Positions 1-12,915 of a DNA stretch of 64,000 bases are shown here, piece after piece; the stretch's first letter is position 1; each line of letters begins with the position of its first letter. The stretch comes from Isoetes taiwanensis (Eukaryota > Streptophyta > Lycopodiopsida > Isoetales > Isoetaceae). The notes below the pieces were generated by a model that was given only the letters and a program-made list of their open reading frames with translations, did no database searches and had not been told where the DNA came from. The stretch lies in NCBI GenBank assembly GCA_021234155.1, contig JAJEKV010000017.1, forward strand, positions 1,727,467 to 1,791,466. The letters are read 5' to 3'. A program made the translations under genes and the position numbers.

Positions 1-3000
1 TCTGTAGTCAATTCGGCAGGGGAGGTGGCTGTGGAATCTTTACCATTTGTGGCGTTAAGTGTTCCCTTCTTTGGAGAAAATTGACCATGTAACTTTGGTC
101 ACTAGGTAATGCTTACATTCATTCCGTAATGGGTCGGGGTCGAATTAGGAGCCATTCAGGAGACTGGTTGCCAGAATGGCAAGACCCATTGATTTTTACC
201 TGGCCCGTCCAAAGCTGCCAGCGGTTTGGCAAGCTCTGCCGGACGGATCTTGAATTTTTGGAACTCGCTTTCCCGAGAAGCAAAGAGGATTCAATGGCCG
301 GATAGACGGAGCCCAGCTTGGGGAGGGCGCATTCAGCGTCTGGCTCCACGGGAGGATCGGTGGCGTCTGGGCTCCCCTCGGGAACTTTTTTGGGTCCATC
401 TCTTGGGGTATGGCCTCTACCCTCCCTTGAGGCCTCCCGCGCAGAGTCGGACTTCGTTAGTGGGGAAGGGTCTTGAGTCCAACAAGCCCGGCCAGGGCCC
501 GAGGCGGGTGTGTTGGCACCCTTGCCCTTGCCCGGATCCGTCCGGGACCTTAAGTGTCCTTGCGTGGGGAGGATCTTGGCGCTGACGGAACCTTAAAACC
601 CGCAGGGGAGGCGGCTTGCCACGAGCGTCCTCTCCCAAAGGCCCCGGCGGCGGGCCGGGCGGCTTCAGCCCATTCTGGCCGGTATTTCCAATGGACTCCG
701 AAAGCGCCCCGGCATTATCACGGGGACCAAGGCTTGGACTTCGTTGGTGGGAAAGGTCTGCAGCCAGCGGCCGGGGCCGGGCGGGGCCGGGTGTGCCGGC
801 ACCCTTGCCCTTTCATCCCGTCCGAGGACCTTACCGCGATTGTCCTCCCTAGAGGGAGGGGATGTTGGAAGCGAGAATCACGGAACCTAAAACCACCCGG
901 TGCGGCTTGTCCCAGCGTCCCCCCCCCAAAGGCCCGAAGCGGCCGGGCCAGACAGCTTCCCCCTCGTAATCATGAACCCATTTGTTCCAATGTGCTGGAC
1001 TCAGGCGCCCGGCATTATGCAAAGGTTACCAAGTTTCAGCCCGGGCGTAAGACCACCCATCTCCAAGAAGCCAAAGCGCCATATCCGGCCTCCTGTATCA
1101 ATTGGCTTGGGAGGTGGTCGGAATACCGCCAATATTATTGGCGCTCGCGGTTCCCCTTCTTTGGAGAAATTGGACCGTAACCTGGGTCACTAGAATGTGC
1201 CGCCGTCCGGGCGTAATGGCGAAGTCAATCGCCATTCAGGAGACCCCTCGACTGCCCTAATGGCAAGACCGCCTTGAATTTTGCACAACCAGATCAAAAG
1301 CAGCAGCGGTTTGGTAAAACTCTGCTTGGGGCGGATCTTGATTTTTTGGAACCTTTCGAAGCAGGGCCATTGAAAAAAGGATTCAACGGCCCGATAGAGG
1401 CAACCTGTTTTCTTAAGGGGGGCATCGGCAGCATGGCTCCACCTGAGGAGCTGTGGCGATCACGGAGGCTCCCCTGAACTTTTTGGGGTCCATCTCTTGG
1501 GGTATGGCCTCTACCCTCCCTTAGGGCCTCCGCCCAAAGTCCCGGACTTCGCTTCAATTGGGGAAGGTGCCGCCCCCAACAGGCTGGCCGGACAGGGGCG
1601 GTGTGTTGGCACCCTTGCCCTTGGCCGGATCCATCCAGGACCTTGCACCGTGTCCTTGCGTAGAGGGAGGATCTTGGCCAGGAAGATCTGAACCTTAAAA
1701 GACCAGGAAAGGGCTTGCCCCTAACGCGTCCTCTCCCAAAGGCCCACTCTACCTGATGGGCCAGGCTTCCCCTCAGCCCCGGTGCAGTAACCCAGCTGTT
1801 CCAATGGACTCGGAACGCCGCATTATCACGAGGGACCAAGGCTTGGACTCGTTCGAAAAGGTCTGCCCGCCAAAGAAGAAGCGGCCAGGGCCAGGGCGGG
1901 TGTGTCCGGCACCCTTGCCCTTCCGGATCCGTCCCGGACCTGCACGCCAGTTCCGCCTAGAGGGGAGGATGTTAGCCCCAGAATCTGGAACCTTAAAACC
2001 ACCAGGCGGCTTGTCCCGGCGTCCTCCCCAAGCCGCTGACGGCGGATGGGCGGCTTCCCCTTCCTAATCGGACCCATCGTTCCAATGGACTCCGAGCAGG
2101 CATTATCAAAGGTTACCAAGTTTCGCGAGGCGAAGACCACCCCATCTCCAAAGAAGCTCCAAAGCCTCATATCCGGCCTCTGTAGTCAATTGGCTGGAGG
2201 GTGGGCGTGGAATCTTGCCATGTGTGGCGTTCGTGTTCCCTTCTTTGGAGAAATTGGCCATGTGACCACGGTCACTAGGGTAATGCCGCCATTCCGGACA
2301 TAATGGCGAAAGTCAAATCGCCATTCCGGAGACCCCACAGTTGCCTCAATGGCAAGACCCTTGGATTTTTAGCTGTAGTCCAAAGCACGCGGCGGTTTGG
2401 CAAGCTCTGCCGAGACGGATCTTGAATTTTTGGAACAGCTTTCAGCATGGCCATTGAAAAAGAGGATTCAATCGGCCCAGGATAGACGGTAACCAAGGCT
2501 CTCGAAGGCGGGCATTCGTACACGGCTCCACGAGGAGCGGGTGTGGCAAAAGCAGGCTCCCTCAGGAACTTTGGGGTCCGTCTCTTGGGGGCATGGCCTC
2601 TACCCCTCCCTTGAGGCCTCCCACTTAAAGTCCTCGACTCGTTGAATTAGGGAAGGGTGCACCCAACAATGTGCGGTCGACCCGGGGCGGGGTGTGTTGG
2701 CAATTCCCTTGCCTTTGCCGGATCAAATCTCAGACCTTTTGCCGTGTCCTTGCGTAGAGGGAGGATCTTGACGCCTTAAGACGGAACCTTTAAAACTAGG
2801 GAGGCAAATGCTTGCCCCCGCCTTCCCAAAGGCCCCGGACGACGAATCCGCAGCTTCCCCGCCTGCAGGCAACCTGCTCCAATGGACTCTTAAAAGCATT
2901 ATGCAGGGACCAAGGCTTGGACTCTGCTCGAATTAGGAAAGGGTGCCCGCCAACAAAAATGGGATAGAGGGCGGGTGTGTCGGCACCCTTGCCCTTTCGG

Positions 3001-5789
3001 ATCCATCCAGGACCTTGCACAAAAGATCCTCGCCTAGAGGGAGGATGTTGGCGCCGTAATCTGGAACCTTAAACCACCCGGGGCGGCTTGTCCGGCGTCC
3101 TCCCCCAAAGGCCAGCGACGGCGGACGGGCGGGCTTCCCCTTCTCCAGAATCGCGGAACCGACCGTTCCAATGGACTCGAGCGGCCCGGCATTATGCGGA
3201 GTTACCAAGTTTCGCGGGCAGAAGACCACCCCATCTCCAAGAAGCTCCAAAGCCCTCATATCCAAAGACTCATGTAGTCAATTAAAGGGAGGTGGGCGTG
3301 GAATCTTGCCATGTGTGGCGTTCGTGTTCCTTCTTTGGAGAAATTGACCGTAACCTGGTCACTAGGGTAATGCGCCATTCCGGACGTAATGGCGAAGTCG
3401 AATCGCCATTAGGAGACCCACGGCCCGGTAATGGCAAGACGCTTGGATTTTTTACAACCGCTCAAAGCAGCTTGGCGGTTTAGCAAAGCTCTGGCTGGGG
3501 CCGGATCTTGAATTTTTGGAACACAGCTCAAATGGGAGGCCATTGAAAAGAGGATTCAATGGCCGGATAGATCAACCAGAGCTTGGGGAGGCGGGCATTC
3601 GCTGCATCCACGGCTCCCACGGAGGAGCCCGGTGGCGTCACAGCTCCCTGAACTTTTTTTGGGTCCATCTCTTGGGGTATGGCCTCTACCCCCTCCCTTG
3701 AGGCCTCCGCGCGGAAAGTCCACGACTCGTTCGAATTAGAAGGTGCCGCCCAACAGGCGGCCGGGGCGGGGCGGGTGTGTTGGCACCCCTTGCCCTTGCC
3801 GGATCCATCCAGGGACCTTGCCGTGTCCTTGCGTAGGGAAGGATCTTGGACGCCCGATCTGCGGAACCTGAAAACCACAGGGAGGCGGCTTACCCCGAAC
3901 GTCCCTCTCCCAAAGAGCCCGGCGACGGGGAAGCAGCTTCCCCTCAGGTACGAACCGGCTATTCCGATGGATTTCAGGCTCGGGCATTATCACGAGGACC
4001 AAGGCTTGACTCGTTCGGTGGGAAAGGGTCCGCCCGACAGCAGGGCCGGGGCCCGGGCGGTGTGTCCAAGACCCTTGCCCTTTCGGGATCGTCCCGGACC
4101 TTGCACAAAGGTCCTCCCTAGAGGGAGATGGTAGCATGAGAATCTGGAACCTTAAAACCACCCGGGGCGGCTTTGTCCCAGCGTCCCTCCCCAAAGTCAA
4201 GGACGACGGACGCCGGGCAGCTTCCTTCTTTTGATCGTGAGCAAATCGTTCCAATGGACTCCAGAACAGGCATTATGCAGGGTACCAAGTTTCGTGGGCA
4301 AGACCACCCCATCTCCAAGAAGCTCCAAAGCCTCATATCCGGCCTCCCCAGTAGTCAATTGGCTTGGGAGGTGGTCAGTGGAATACTGCCATGTGTGGCG
4401 TTCGTGTTCCCTTCTTTGGAGAAATTGGCCGTGTGTAACCTGGTCACTAAGGTAATGCCGCCATTCAGGACATAATGGCGAGTCGAATCGCCATTCCAGG
4501 AGACCCACTGACTGCCCGAATGGCAAGACCTGTTTTTCGCTGACAACCGCTCAAAGCAGCCAGCGGTTTGGCAAGCTTCTGCTAGACGGATCTTGAATTT
4601 TTGGAACCTGCGAAGCGAGGGCCATTGAAAAGAGGATTCAACGGGCGGATAGGCGAACCGAGCCGGGGAGGGGGGCGATTCGTGTACGGCTCCCCACGGA
4701 GGAGAGGTGGCGCAAGGCTCCCTGGGGAACTTTTTGGGGTCCGTCTCTTGGGGTATGGCCTCTACCACCCTCCCTTGAGGCCTCCACGCAAAGTCTTGGA
4801 CTCGCTCGAATGGGGAAGGGTGCAGCCAACAACAGTAGGCCGGGACTGGGGGTGTGTTGGCACCCTTGCCCTTGCGGTTTCCGCCCAGACCTTGCACCGT
4901 GTCCTTTGCGTAGAGGGAGGATCTTGGCGCTAAGACGGAACCTTAAAACCGAGGGAGGCAGCTTGCCCTCAACGCCCTCTCCAAAAAGGCCCGGACGGAC
5001 GGACGGCCGCCCCGTAATTGCCGTAACCGACTGTTCCAATGGTTCGAACCCGGCATTATCACGAGGGGACCAAGGCTTGGACTCGCTCGGGTGGGAAAGG
5101 GTGCCGCTAGCAACGGCAGGCCCGGGGCTGTGTGTCGGCACCCTTGCCCCGGATCCGTCCTGGACCTTGCATGTCACCTCAGCCAGAGGGAGGATGTTGA
5201 CGCCTTAATAATGGAACTCCTTAAAACCACCCTGGGCGAGCCTTTGTCCCGAAGGCCCTCCCCAAAAGGCAATTTTACCTGGGCAGCTGCCCCTTCGGGA
5301 CCGCTTGAATCGACCGTTCCAATGGACTCAAGAGCGCCCGGCATTATGCGGGGTTACCAAGTTTCATGTGGGCGTAAGACCACCCCATCTCCAAGAAGCT
5401 CCAAAGGCCTCATATCCAGCACTCCTGTAGTCAATTGGTTTGGGAGGTGGCTGTGAATACTGCATAACCATGTGGCGTTCGTGTTCCCTTCTTTGGAGAA
5501 ATTGACCGTGTAACCTGGTCACTGGGGTAATGCCATTCCGGGACATAATGGTGAAGCCGAATCGCCATTCCGAGGAGACCCCGGGAATGGCAAGACCCTT
5601 GGATTTTTCGCAACCGCTCCAGCACGCCATGGTTTGGCAGCTCACGGACCCAGGATCTTGAATTTTTGAACCTGCTCGAGAGCGGGCCATTGAAAAAGAG
5701 GGGATTCAACGGGCCAGATAGGCGTAACCGAGCTTGGGGAAGGGCTGGCGATGATGTAACGGCTCCACCTGGGAGAGGGTGGCATCTGC

Positions 5790-6260
5790 AGGCTCCCCTG
5801 AACTTTTTGGGGTCCGCCTCTTGGGGTATGGCCTCTACCCCCTTGAGGCCTCCATGCAAAGTCCCTGGACGCTCGTTGGTGGGAAAGGGTGCCACCAACA
5901 AATGTGCAAATGGGACGGGGCTGTGTTTAAGGTGTTCCCCGAGGAGGACTGCTTGGCGACGAAACCCAGGGCTTGGGGAGGGCGGGCTCAAGCGTATCGG
6001 CTCCATGGAGGAAATTGCAGATTTCGGCTCCTCGAACTTTTTGGGTCCGGCCTCTCTTGGGGTATGGCCTCTACCCCTCCCTTTGAGGCCTCCACGCAAA
6101 GTCCCGGACTCCTGGACTCGACTTAGTTGGGAAGGCTGCCCGCCCAACAACAAAATGACTGGGGCGGGTGTGTTGGCACCTTGTTCTTTGCCGGCTTCCG
6201 CCTGTGACCTTTGCACCGTGTCCTTTGTGTGAGGGAGGATCTTGACGCCGTAAGATTTAA
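5790..6260. repeat. Lengthened satellite unit with internal ~237-bp duplication (first)
   Basis: The block ending in the 'ggtatggcctctaccc' motif occurs twice here, at about 5790 and 6027, giving the 1311-bp unit. The junction reads TGTTTAAGGTGTT, followed by a shortened copy of the gcttggggaggcggg...ggctcc segment. The same junction type recurs at 8330-8345, so both long units probably descend from one duplication event. Confidence 0.8.
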
Positions 6261-8189
6261 ACCTTAAAACCACGGGAAGGCGGCTTGCCTCAACGCCCCT
6301 CCCAAAGGCCCCGACGGGCGGGCAGCTTTCCCGCCCAAAGTGCCGAACCCATGTTCCAATGGACTCGGAAGCGCCGGCATTATCTGCGAGGGGACCAAGG
6401 CTTGGACTCGTTCCAATTAGGAAAGGTGCACGCCAGCACCGGCCGGGGCCGACGGCGGGTGTGTCGGCACCCTTGCCCTTTCCGGATCCGGCCATGACCT
6501 TGCCGTGTCCCTGCGCCTAGAGGGGAGGATGTTGACGCCTTGATCTGGAACCAAAACCACCCGGAGGCGGCTTGTCCCGGCGTCCTCCCCAAAGGCGCGA
6601 CGACGGGCGATAAGACTTCCCCTTCGAATCCCCGACCGCTCCAATGGACTCGAGCCGGCATTATGCGAGGTTACCAAGTTTGTGGGCAGAAGACCACCCA
6701 TCTCCAAGAAGCTCCAAAGCGCCTCATATCAAAGCACTCGTAGTCAATTAAGCTTGGGGAGGTGGGCAACAATCTTGCCATGTGTGGCGTGTCTGTTCCT
6801 TCTTTGGAGAAATTGGCCAGGTGTAACTGGTCACTAGGGTATTGTCGCCATTCCGGGACGTAATGGCGAAGTCGAATCGCCATTCGGAGACCCCACGACT
6901 GCCAATGGCAAGACCCTGGATTTTTACTGCAACCGGCTCAAAGCACGCTTAGCGGTTTTGCGAAGCTCACGGGGCGGATCTTGAATTTTTGGAACCTTTT
7001 CGGCAGGGCATTGAAAAGAGGATTCAACGGCCCGGATAGGATCAACCGGCCTCTGGGGGGGGCATTCCCACGGCTCCCACCGAGGAGGGGCGGTGCAGCA
7101 CGGGCTCCCTGGAACTTTTTGGGTCCATCTCTTGGGGTATGGCCTCTACCCTCCCTTTGAGGCCTCCCACGCAAAGTCCCGGACTTCGTTGGTGGGGAAG
7201 GGTGTTTGCCCAACAAATGGGCAGTCCCGAGGCGGGTGTGTTGGCACCCTTGCTGCGCCGGATCCGTCCAGGGACCTTGCACCGTGTCCCTTGCGTAGAG
7301 GGAGGATCTTGGCGCGAGGAGAGCGGAACCTAAAACCACGGGGGAGGCGGCTTGCCCCAACGTCCTCTCCCAAAGGCCCGGCCTGACGGGCAGCTTCCCC
7401 CGGGCCTGTAATTATTGAACCACTGTTCCAATGGACTCCGTCGGCATTATCTGGGGGGACCAAGGCTTGGACTGGTTCGAATTGGGAAAGGGTGCCAGCC
7501 ATGCGGCCGGGGCTGAGGCCCGGGTGTGTCGGTGCACCCTTGCCTTTCCGGATCCGGAGCCTAGGACCTTTACCCGCTATGTCCTCGCCCTAGAGGAGGA
7601 TGTTGGCCTTGAGAATGGAACCTTAAAACCACCCGGGGCTGCTATCCCGGCGTCCCTCCCCCAAAAGCCAGCGACGAGCGGGCGGCGGGCAACTTCCCCC
7701 TTCTCGTCCTCGCTGAACCGCATTCCAATGGACTCGTGCAGCAGGCATTATGCGGGATTACCAAGTTTGGCGGGCCAAGACCCCCCATCTCCAAGAAGCT
7801 CCAAAGCCTCATATCCGGCCTCACGTAGTCAATTGGCTTGGGAGGTGGGCGTGGAATCTTGCCATGTGTGGCGTTACGTGTTCCCTTCTTTGGAGAAATT
7901 GGACCGTGTAACGCCTGGTCACTAGGGTATCCGCCATTCGGACATAATGGCGAAAGTCGAATCGCCATTCCTGAGACCCCCGACCCCCGAATGGCAAGAC
8001 CCCTGGATTTTTTCCTGACAACCGCAAAGCACGCCATGGGTTTGGCAAGCTCACGGGACGGATCTTGAATTTTTGGAACACGCCGAGCGGGGCCATTGAA
8101 AAAGAGGATTCAACGGCGGATAGGCAAGCCCGAGCCGGAGGGCGGGCATTCGCACGGCTCCCCTGAGGAGCCGGTGGCGATCTGGGCTC

Positions 8190-8560
8190 CCTCGGGGAAC
8201 TTTTTGGGTCCGGTCTCTTGGGGTATGGCCTCTACCCTCCTCCCTTGAGGCCTCCATGCAAAGTCCCACTGGTGCTCGAATTGGGGGAAAGGTGCCGCCC
8301 AACAACAAAGGCAGCCGGGACTGGCCAGTGTTTAGGGTGTTTTCAGGATTCAAATCCGGATAGGCGAACCCGAGCTTGGGGGAGGCGGGCGACTGTCTGG
8401 CTCCATGGAGGAGCGTGGCGTGTCGGGCTCCCCGGGAACTTTTTTTTGGTCCATCTCTTGGGGTATGGCCTCTACCCTCCCTTGAGGCCTCCACGCAAAG
8501 TCCCTGGACTCGTTCGACTGGGAAGGGTGCCGCCCAACAACAGGGCAGGACGGGGCGGGT
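8190..8560. repeat. Lengthened satellite unit with internal ~237-bp duplication (second)
   Basis: The 'aactttttgggtcc...ggtatggcc' block occurs at about 8191 and again at about 8428, which lengthens this unit to 1285 bp. The junction TGTTTAGGGTGTT matches that of the first long unit. Long, normal, long succession at 5489-9172 hints at a higher-order repeat. Confidence 0.8.
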
Positions 8561-10022
8561 GTGTTGGCACCCTTGCCCTTGCGGATCCGTCCCGAGGACC
8601 TTGCCCGTGTCCCTTCGTGAGGAGGGATCTTGACGCCTTGAAGACGGAACCTTAAAACCACGAGGCGCTTGCCCCTAACGCCCTCCCAAAGGCCCGGACG
8701 ACGGGACGGCAGCTTCCCCGCTGTTATAACCGAATTCCAATGGACTGAACGCCGCATTATCACGGGGGACCAAGGCTTGACCGCTCAATTGGGAAGGGTG
8801 CCGCCCGAAGAATGGCCCGGGCGGGCGGTGTGTGGCACCCTTGCCCTTTCGGATCCGTCCCAGGGACCTTGCGATGTCCTCGCCTGAGGGGAGGATGTTG
8901 ACAGCGCCGAATACGGAACCTTAAAACCACCCGGAGGCGGCTTGTCCCGGCGTCCTCCCCCAAAGGCGCGACGGCGGGACGGGCGGCCCCTTCTCCGAAT
9001 CGTGAGCCATTGTTCCAATGGACTCGAGCGCCCGGCATTATGCGGTTACCATGTTTCATGGGCGAAGACCACCCCATCTCCAAGAAGCTCCAAAGCCTCA
9101 TATCCGGCACTCGTAGTCGGTTGGCTTGGGAGGTGGGCGGGAATCTTGCCATGTGTGGCGTTCGTGTTCCCTTCTTTGGAGAAATTGGCCGTGTAACCTG
9201 GTCACTAAGGTAATGCCGCCATTCGGGACGTAATACCGAAGTCGAATCGCCATTCCTGAGACCCACGGCGCCCGAATGGCAAGACCCTTGGATTTTTCGC
9301 CTGGCCCAGTCAAAGCAGCCCCGGGGTTTGGCAAGCTCTGCCGGGACGGATCTTGAATTTTTGGAACCCGCTGAGGCGGGGCCATTGAAAAAAAAGGGAT
9401 TCAACGGCGGATAGGCGAAGCGAGCCGGGGAGGCGGGCATTGGCGTCTGCTCCCCGGAGGAGCGGTGGCGCACTGAGCTCCCCGGGAACTTTTGGGGTCC
9501 GTCTCTTGCATGGCCTCTACCCTCCTTGAGGCCTCCACGAAAGTCCCGGACTCGCTCGGTTGGGGAAGGGTGCCCCAACAAAGTAGCCCAGGGACGGGGC
9601 GGGTGTGTTGGCACCTTGCCCCTGCCGGATCCGGCCGAGGACCTTGCACCGTGTCCTTGCGTAGAGGGAGGATCTTGACGCCCCTAAGACTAACCTTAAA
9701 CCCCGCGGGGAGGCAACTTTTGGTTCGACGTCCTCTCCCAAAGGCCCCGGACAGCCGGGCCGGGCAGCCTCCCCAAACTGCGAACCCGACCGTTCCAATG
9801 GACTCGAAACGCCGGCATTATCACCGGGGGACCAAGGCTTGGACTCGTTCAATTGGGAAAGGGTGCCCTGGACAAAAACCGGGGCCGGGCGGGGGTGTGT
9901 CGGCACACTTGCCCTTTCGGATCCGGCCCAGGACCTTGCAATGGTGTCCTCGCCTAGAGGGGAAGATGTTGGCGCTTGAATCACGGAACCTTAAAACCAC
10001 CCTGGGAGGCTTGTCCCGCGTC

Positions 10023-11297
10023 ACCTGCGGCCGATGTCGGCCCGCTTTAGTGACCATGTCGCGGTTAGTTTCTCAAAGAAAGGAACTAGGATATACACCA
10101 TTTACGTTGTCTTTATCTAAGCCATGCAACAAAATAATATTTTGGCGTTCCACCCTTATCTCCATCTTCAATACTTGACATACCCTTTGATTGTCATCAT
10201 CTAGGCAAGAATGCGCTCCATCCTTTTCTTTCTCTACTCTTTGGTTTTGATTGTCATCAACTATCTCAAAGATTATCTAAGCCATGAGTTAAATTCGAGC
10301 TCATAACTCTACCCCAAAGAGACGGACCCCATCGACGCAACCAATTCGTCGATATGTCCGGAAGATTGCACATTCAATTGGGATTTTAAATTTCTATATT
10401 GATAATCCTTATTGACCGATTTGAGCATAGGGATCTTGATTTTGCAATGCTATGTAGATGAGTCTGCTTAATCATATGCAAGAGGAGATCTTTATTCCCA
10501 CTTCAATCCAAGACCGAGCCTATCTAACAATAACATCCTTAGATTGAATATGAGAATATAAGTATAAGAAATGCTAGAACAAAAGATAACCGATTATAAA
10601 GATCCAAAACTTGAACAAAATACTCAAATATTCTCAAATACTTATCCAATGTCGCCAAAACACTTTCGAATACTTATCTAAATAAACTTGAATACACTAT
10701 GATTAGAGTACAAATATCACGCAAAAATGTCGAGATCGTGAGGTTGCCTCAAAGGTGGAAGAGGAACGATCTCACACTCAATGTCGTCGACACATCCAAT
10801 AATGCCTTCAAAGAAATTCAGCTCCTCAAATAATTTGCCAACTTCTCTCAAATACTGACAGGTCATATTATCGGGGCAAGCTATTGTATTCATCTCTCTT
10901 CTTCTTCAATAGCTCTAGCTGGTCTTCTATTTCCTCTAATGCTTCATCTTCGCGAATCGCATAGTTCCCGGAGGATTTCGTGGCCAGTGGCGGCACACGA
11001 TCAACCATACTCAAACGTCTTTCCAATGGCGTTATTCGTGATAGTAGAGGCGAGGCATCCCGCATCCTCACATTAGAAAGAGCTACAAATAAGGGCGAAA
11101 GAGCGATAATGAACAAGGAGGATTGCGAGAAAGGAAATACAAAATGTAACCTTAGATCGCTCCAAAGGCTGGGATGCTTGCTAGAACTAGATGTGAAGGC
11201 CAAGCTCTTGTTGCCTCAACCAAGAATATTTGAAGCGACTAGGGTTTTGGATGTCGTTTTTGATTCAATTCGAACCTTTGTAGGTACAATTAACTTT
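10023..11297. other. Satellite-flanking unique DNA, no supported gene
   Basis: AT-richer sequence begins abruptly at the array edge. The longest frame (minus strand, 11203-10868, about 111 codons) ends in a charged, helix-prone stretch (EEIEDQLELLKKKRDEY) but has no recognised domain and overlaps an equally long frame on the other strand. It is not called as a gene. Confidence 0.5.
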
Positions 11298-11318
11298 TTT
11301 TTTTTTTTTTTTTTTTTT
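11298..11318. repeat. Poly(T) tract
   Basis: About 20 consecutive T residues. The tract separates the flanking DNA from a segment rich in ACGTCGAT/ATCGACGT motifs (11,330-11,440). Confidence 0.9.
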
Positions 11319-11659
11319 TAATGTTTTGCCAACGTCGATATTGACCGTTTTGTCGGATATCCGTCGAGCATCGACGTTTATCTTGAACGTCGATTATCGG
11401 CGTCGCGACGCCGATTATTGACGTCGTATTTATTTCCTCGAACGGTGAGGAAAACCCGTGACCTATTTCGAGCAAGCAAGAAACTTGGAGGAGTTTTATT
11501 CCGTGATTTTGGCGCCCATCGGTCTTGAAGCCCATTTCCTTTGCCAAACAAGCTCGGAAGGTATGTGCTTGGATCAACCATATCTTTTTTTGAATCCATG
11601 CTTGTTTTTTTCCAAGTTTTAGGGCTTTATGTTCTTGTTGTTTGTTCTTCCCATTCTCA

Positions 11660-12060
11660 TCAATCTTGGCCTCTTTTAGTTAATTCTTCCATCCCCTTTC
11701 CATTTTGATCCCTTCCAATGTTTCTATCCTCATATTTGCCATGCCCTTTTTTATTCTTGCTTCTTTGCTCTTCCAAATTCTTGCTTCTTCTTCCTTCTTC
11801 CAAATCCCTCCCTCTTCTATATTCTTTTTCGAATCGACCATCCCTTTCTCTCATCATCTCTTCCTCTATTTCTTCTTCTTCTTTTTCTTCTTCATCATCC
11901 TCCTCCACTTTTTCTTCTTCTTCCTCCTCCTCCTCCATTCTTCTTCTTCGAATTCTTTTTCATCATTCGTTTTTCCTCTTCGATTCTTCCTCTATTCTTT
12001 TCTTCATCGATGAAGGACGGCTTCCTTTGTTTTTCTTTTTTTCTTTTTTTTAATGCAAGG
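11660..12060. repeat. Polypyrimidine (TTC/CTT/TCC-rich) low-complexity tract
   Basis: Nearly pure C/T on the plus strand from about 11,750 to 12,050. The reading frames over it are Ser/Phe-rich on one strand and Glu/Lys-rich on the other, as expected of low complexity rather than of a gene. Confidence 0.85.
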
Positions 12061-12824
12061 TCGATGAACGACCTTGCAATGTTTTGTTTCTTACTTACTT
12101 TAATATTTTTTCTAACCATTGGATGTCTTGTTTTGCATGCATAACTCTAACAAAATCGTTGCTTTTCGCGAATCGACAAATCTAACACCTTGTACTTATT
12201 CCGGTAAGAATTTATTTTTTATACGTTTAAGTTTAATGCTTTGTTTAGGTTTAAAAAACTTGGGGAGACTTGGGCAAGGGGCATGGTCGACTCCACCTTG
12301 AGTGGAGGGACTAAGTGCTTCGGTCCAAGCTCACCTACTACTTAATGTAAATTTATTTGCTAATGTATTTAGGGTAATCCACAAATCCTTTTTTTTCTTT
12401 GTATTTTTTTATGCATTGTCGATAAATTAGTTTAATTTGGTTTGTAGGTATGGCCCCAAATGTGAAGACACATTGGGCAATGCGGCGGCCATCCGATACG
12501 CTCTTGGTGAAAAGGGTGATGTATGTATTATTCACTACATAATTCTTTGCAAGTATTTAGCTTTAAGCTTAGGTGATATGTTTTTCATGGCGGGGGGAAG
12601 ACGAGAGGTCATCACGGTGGCAGACTTGAACTCTTCGATTTTTATGTTATGTCTCGCTATTCTCCAACTCCAAGTGTGGTGAATAGACTTTACGTATTTT
12701 GTAGTTCAATGATATTAACTTTTGTTGAATATGATTTTGAAAGTATATTTTCTCACTACTTTTTATATTTTGATTACGTGTACGCCTCTGATACCTAAGT
12801 ATATTTTAAGAACGATCTTTAATT

Positions 12825-12915
12825 GATTAATTTAGATTTTAATTAGATTTTAATTGATTAATTTAGATTTTAGTTGATTTTAATTAGATTTTAATTGATT
12901 AATTTAGATTTCTCC
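12825..12915. repeat. AT-rich minisatellite
   Basis: The motif TTAATTGATTAATTTAGATTTTAATTAGATT is repeated about three times with small variations. Confidence 0.8.

Larger units (their letters stand above)
1..10022. repeat. ~1.08-kb satellite array, nine units, enters from the left edge
   Basis: The anchor TTCTTTGGAGAAATTG recurs at about 67, 1157, 2241, 3331, 4412, 5489, 6800, 7887 and 9172. Spacings are 1090, 1084, 1090, 1081, 1077, 1311, 1087 and 1285 bp. The unit is GC-rich, has no conserved long reading frame, and contains fixed blocks such as GGTCCATCTCTTGGGGTATGG and CCATCTCCAAGAAGCTCC. The array begins mid-unit at base 1. It stops near 10,022, where the last unit loses the usual GCGTCCTCCCCCAAAGGC continuation. 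Units differ mainly by short scrambled blocks rather than scattered single changes. The many short reading frames across it are not conserved between units and are not called as genes. Function unknown; centromeric, subtelomeric or other heterochromatic satellite are all possible. Confidence 0.93.

Noticed and set aside
294-10178. Many 60-350-codon open frames across the first 10 kb
   Set aside because: They fall in satellite DNA, change from unit to unit, occur on both strands, and are Pro/Arg/Gly-rich as expected from GC-rich repeats.
11705-12119. Ser/Phe-rich and Glu/Lys-rich frames
   Set aside because: Translation of a polypyrimidine/polypurine low-complexity tract.
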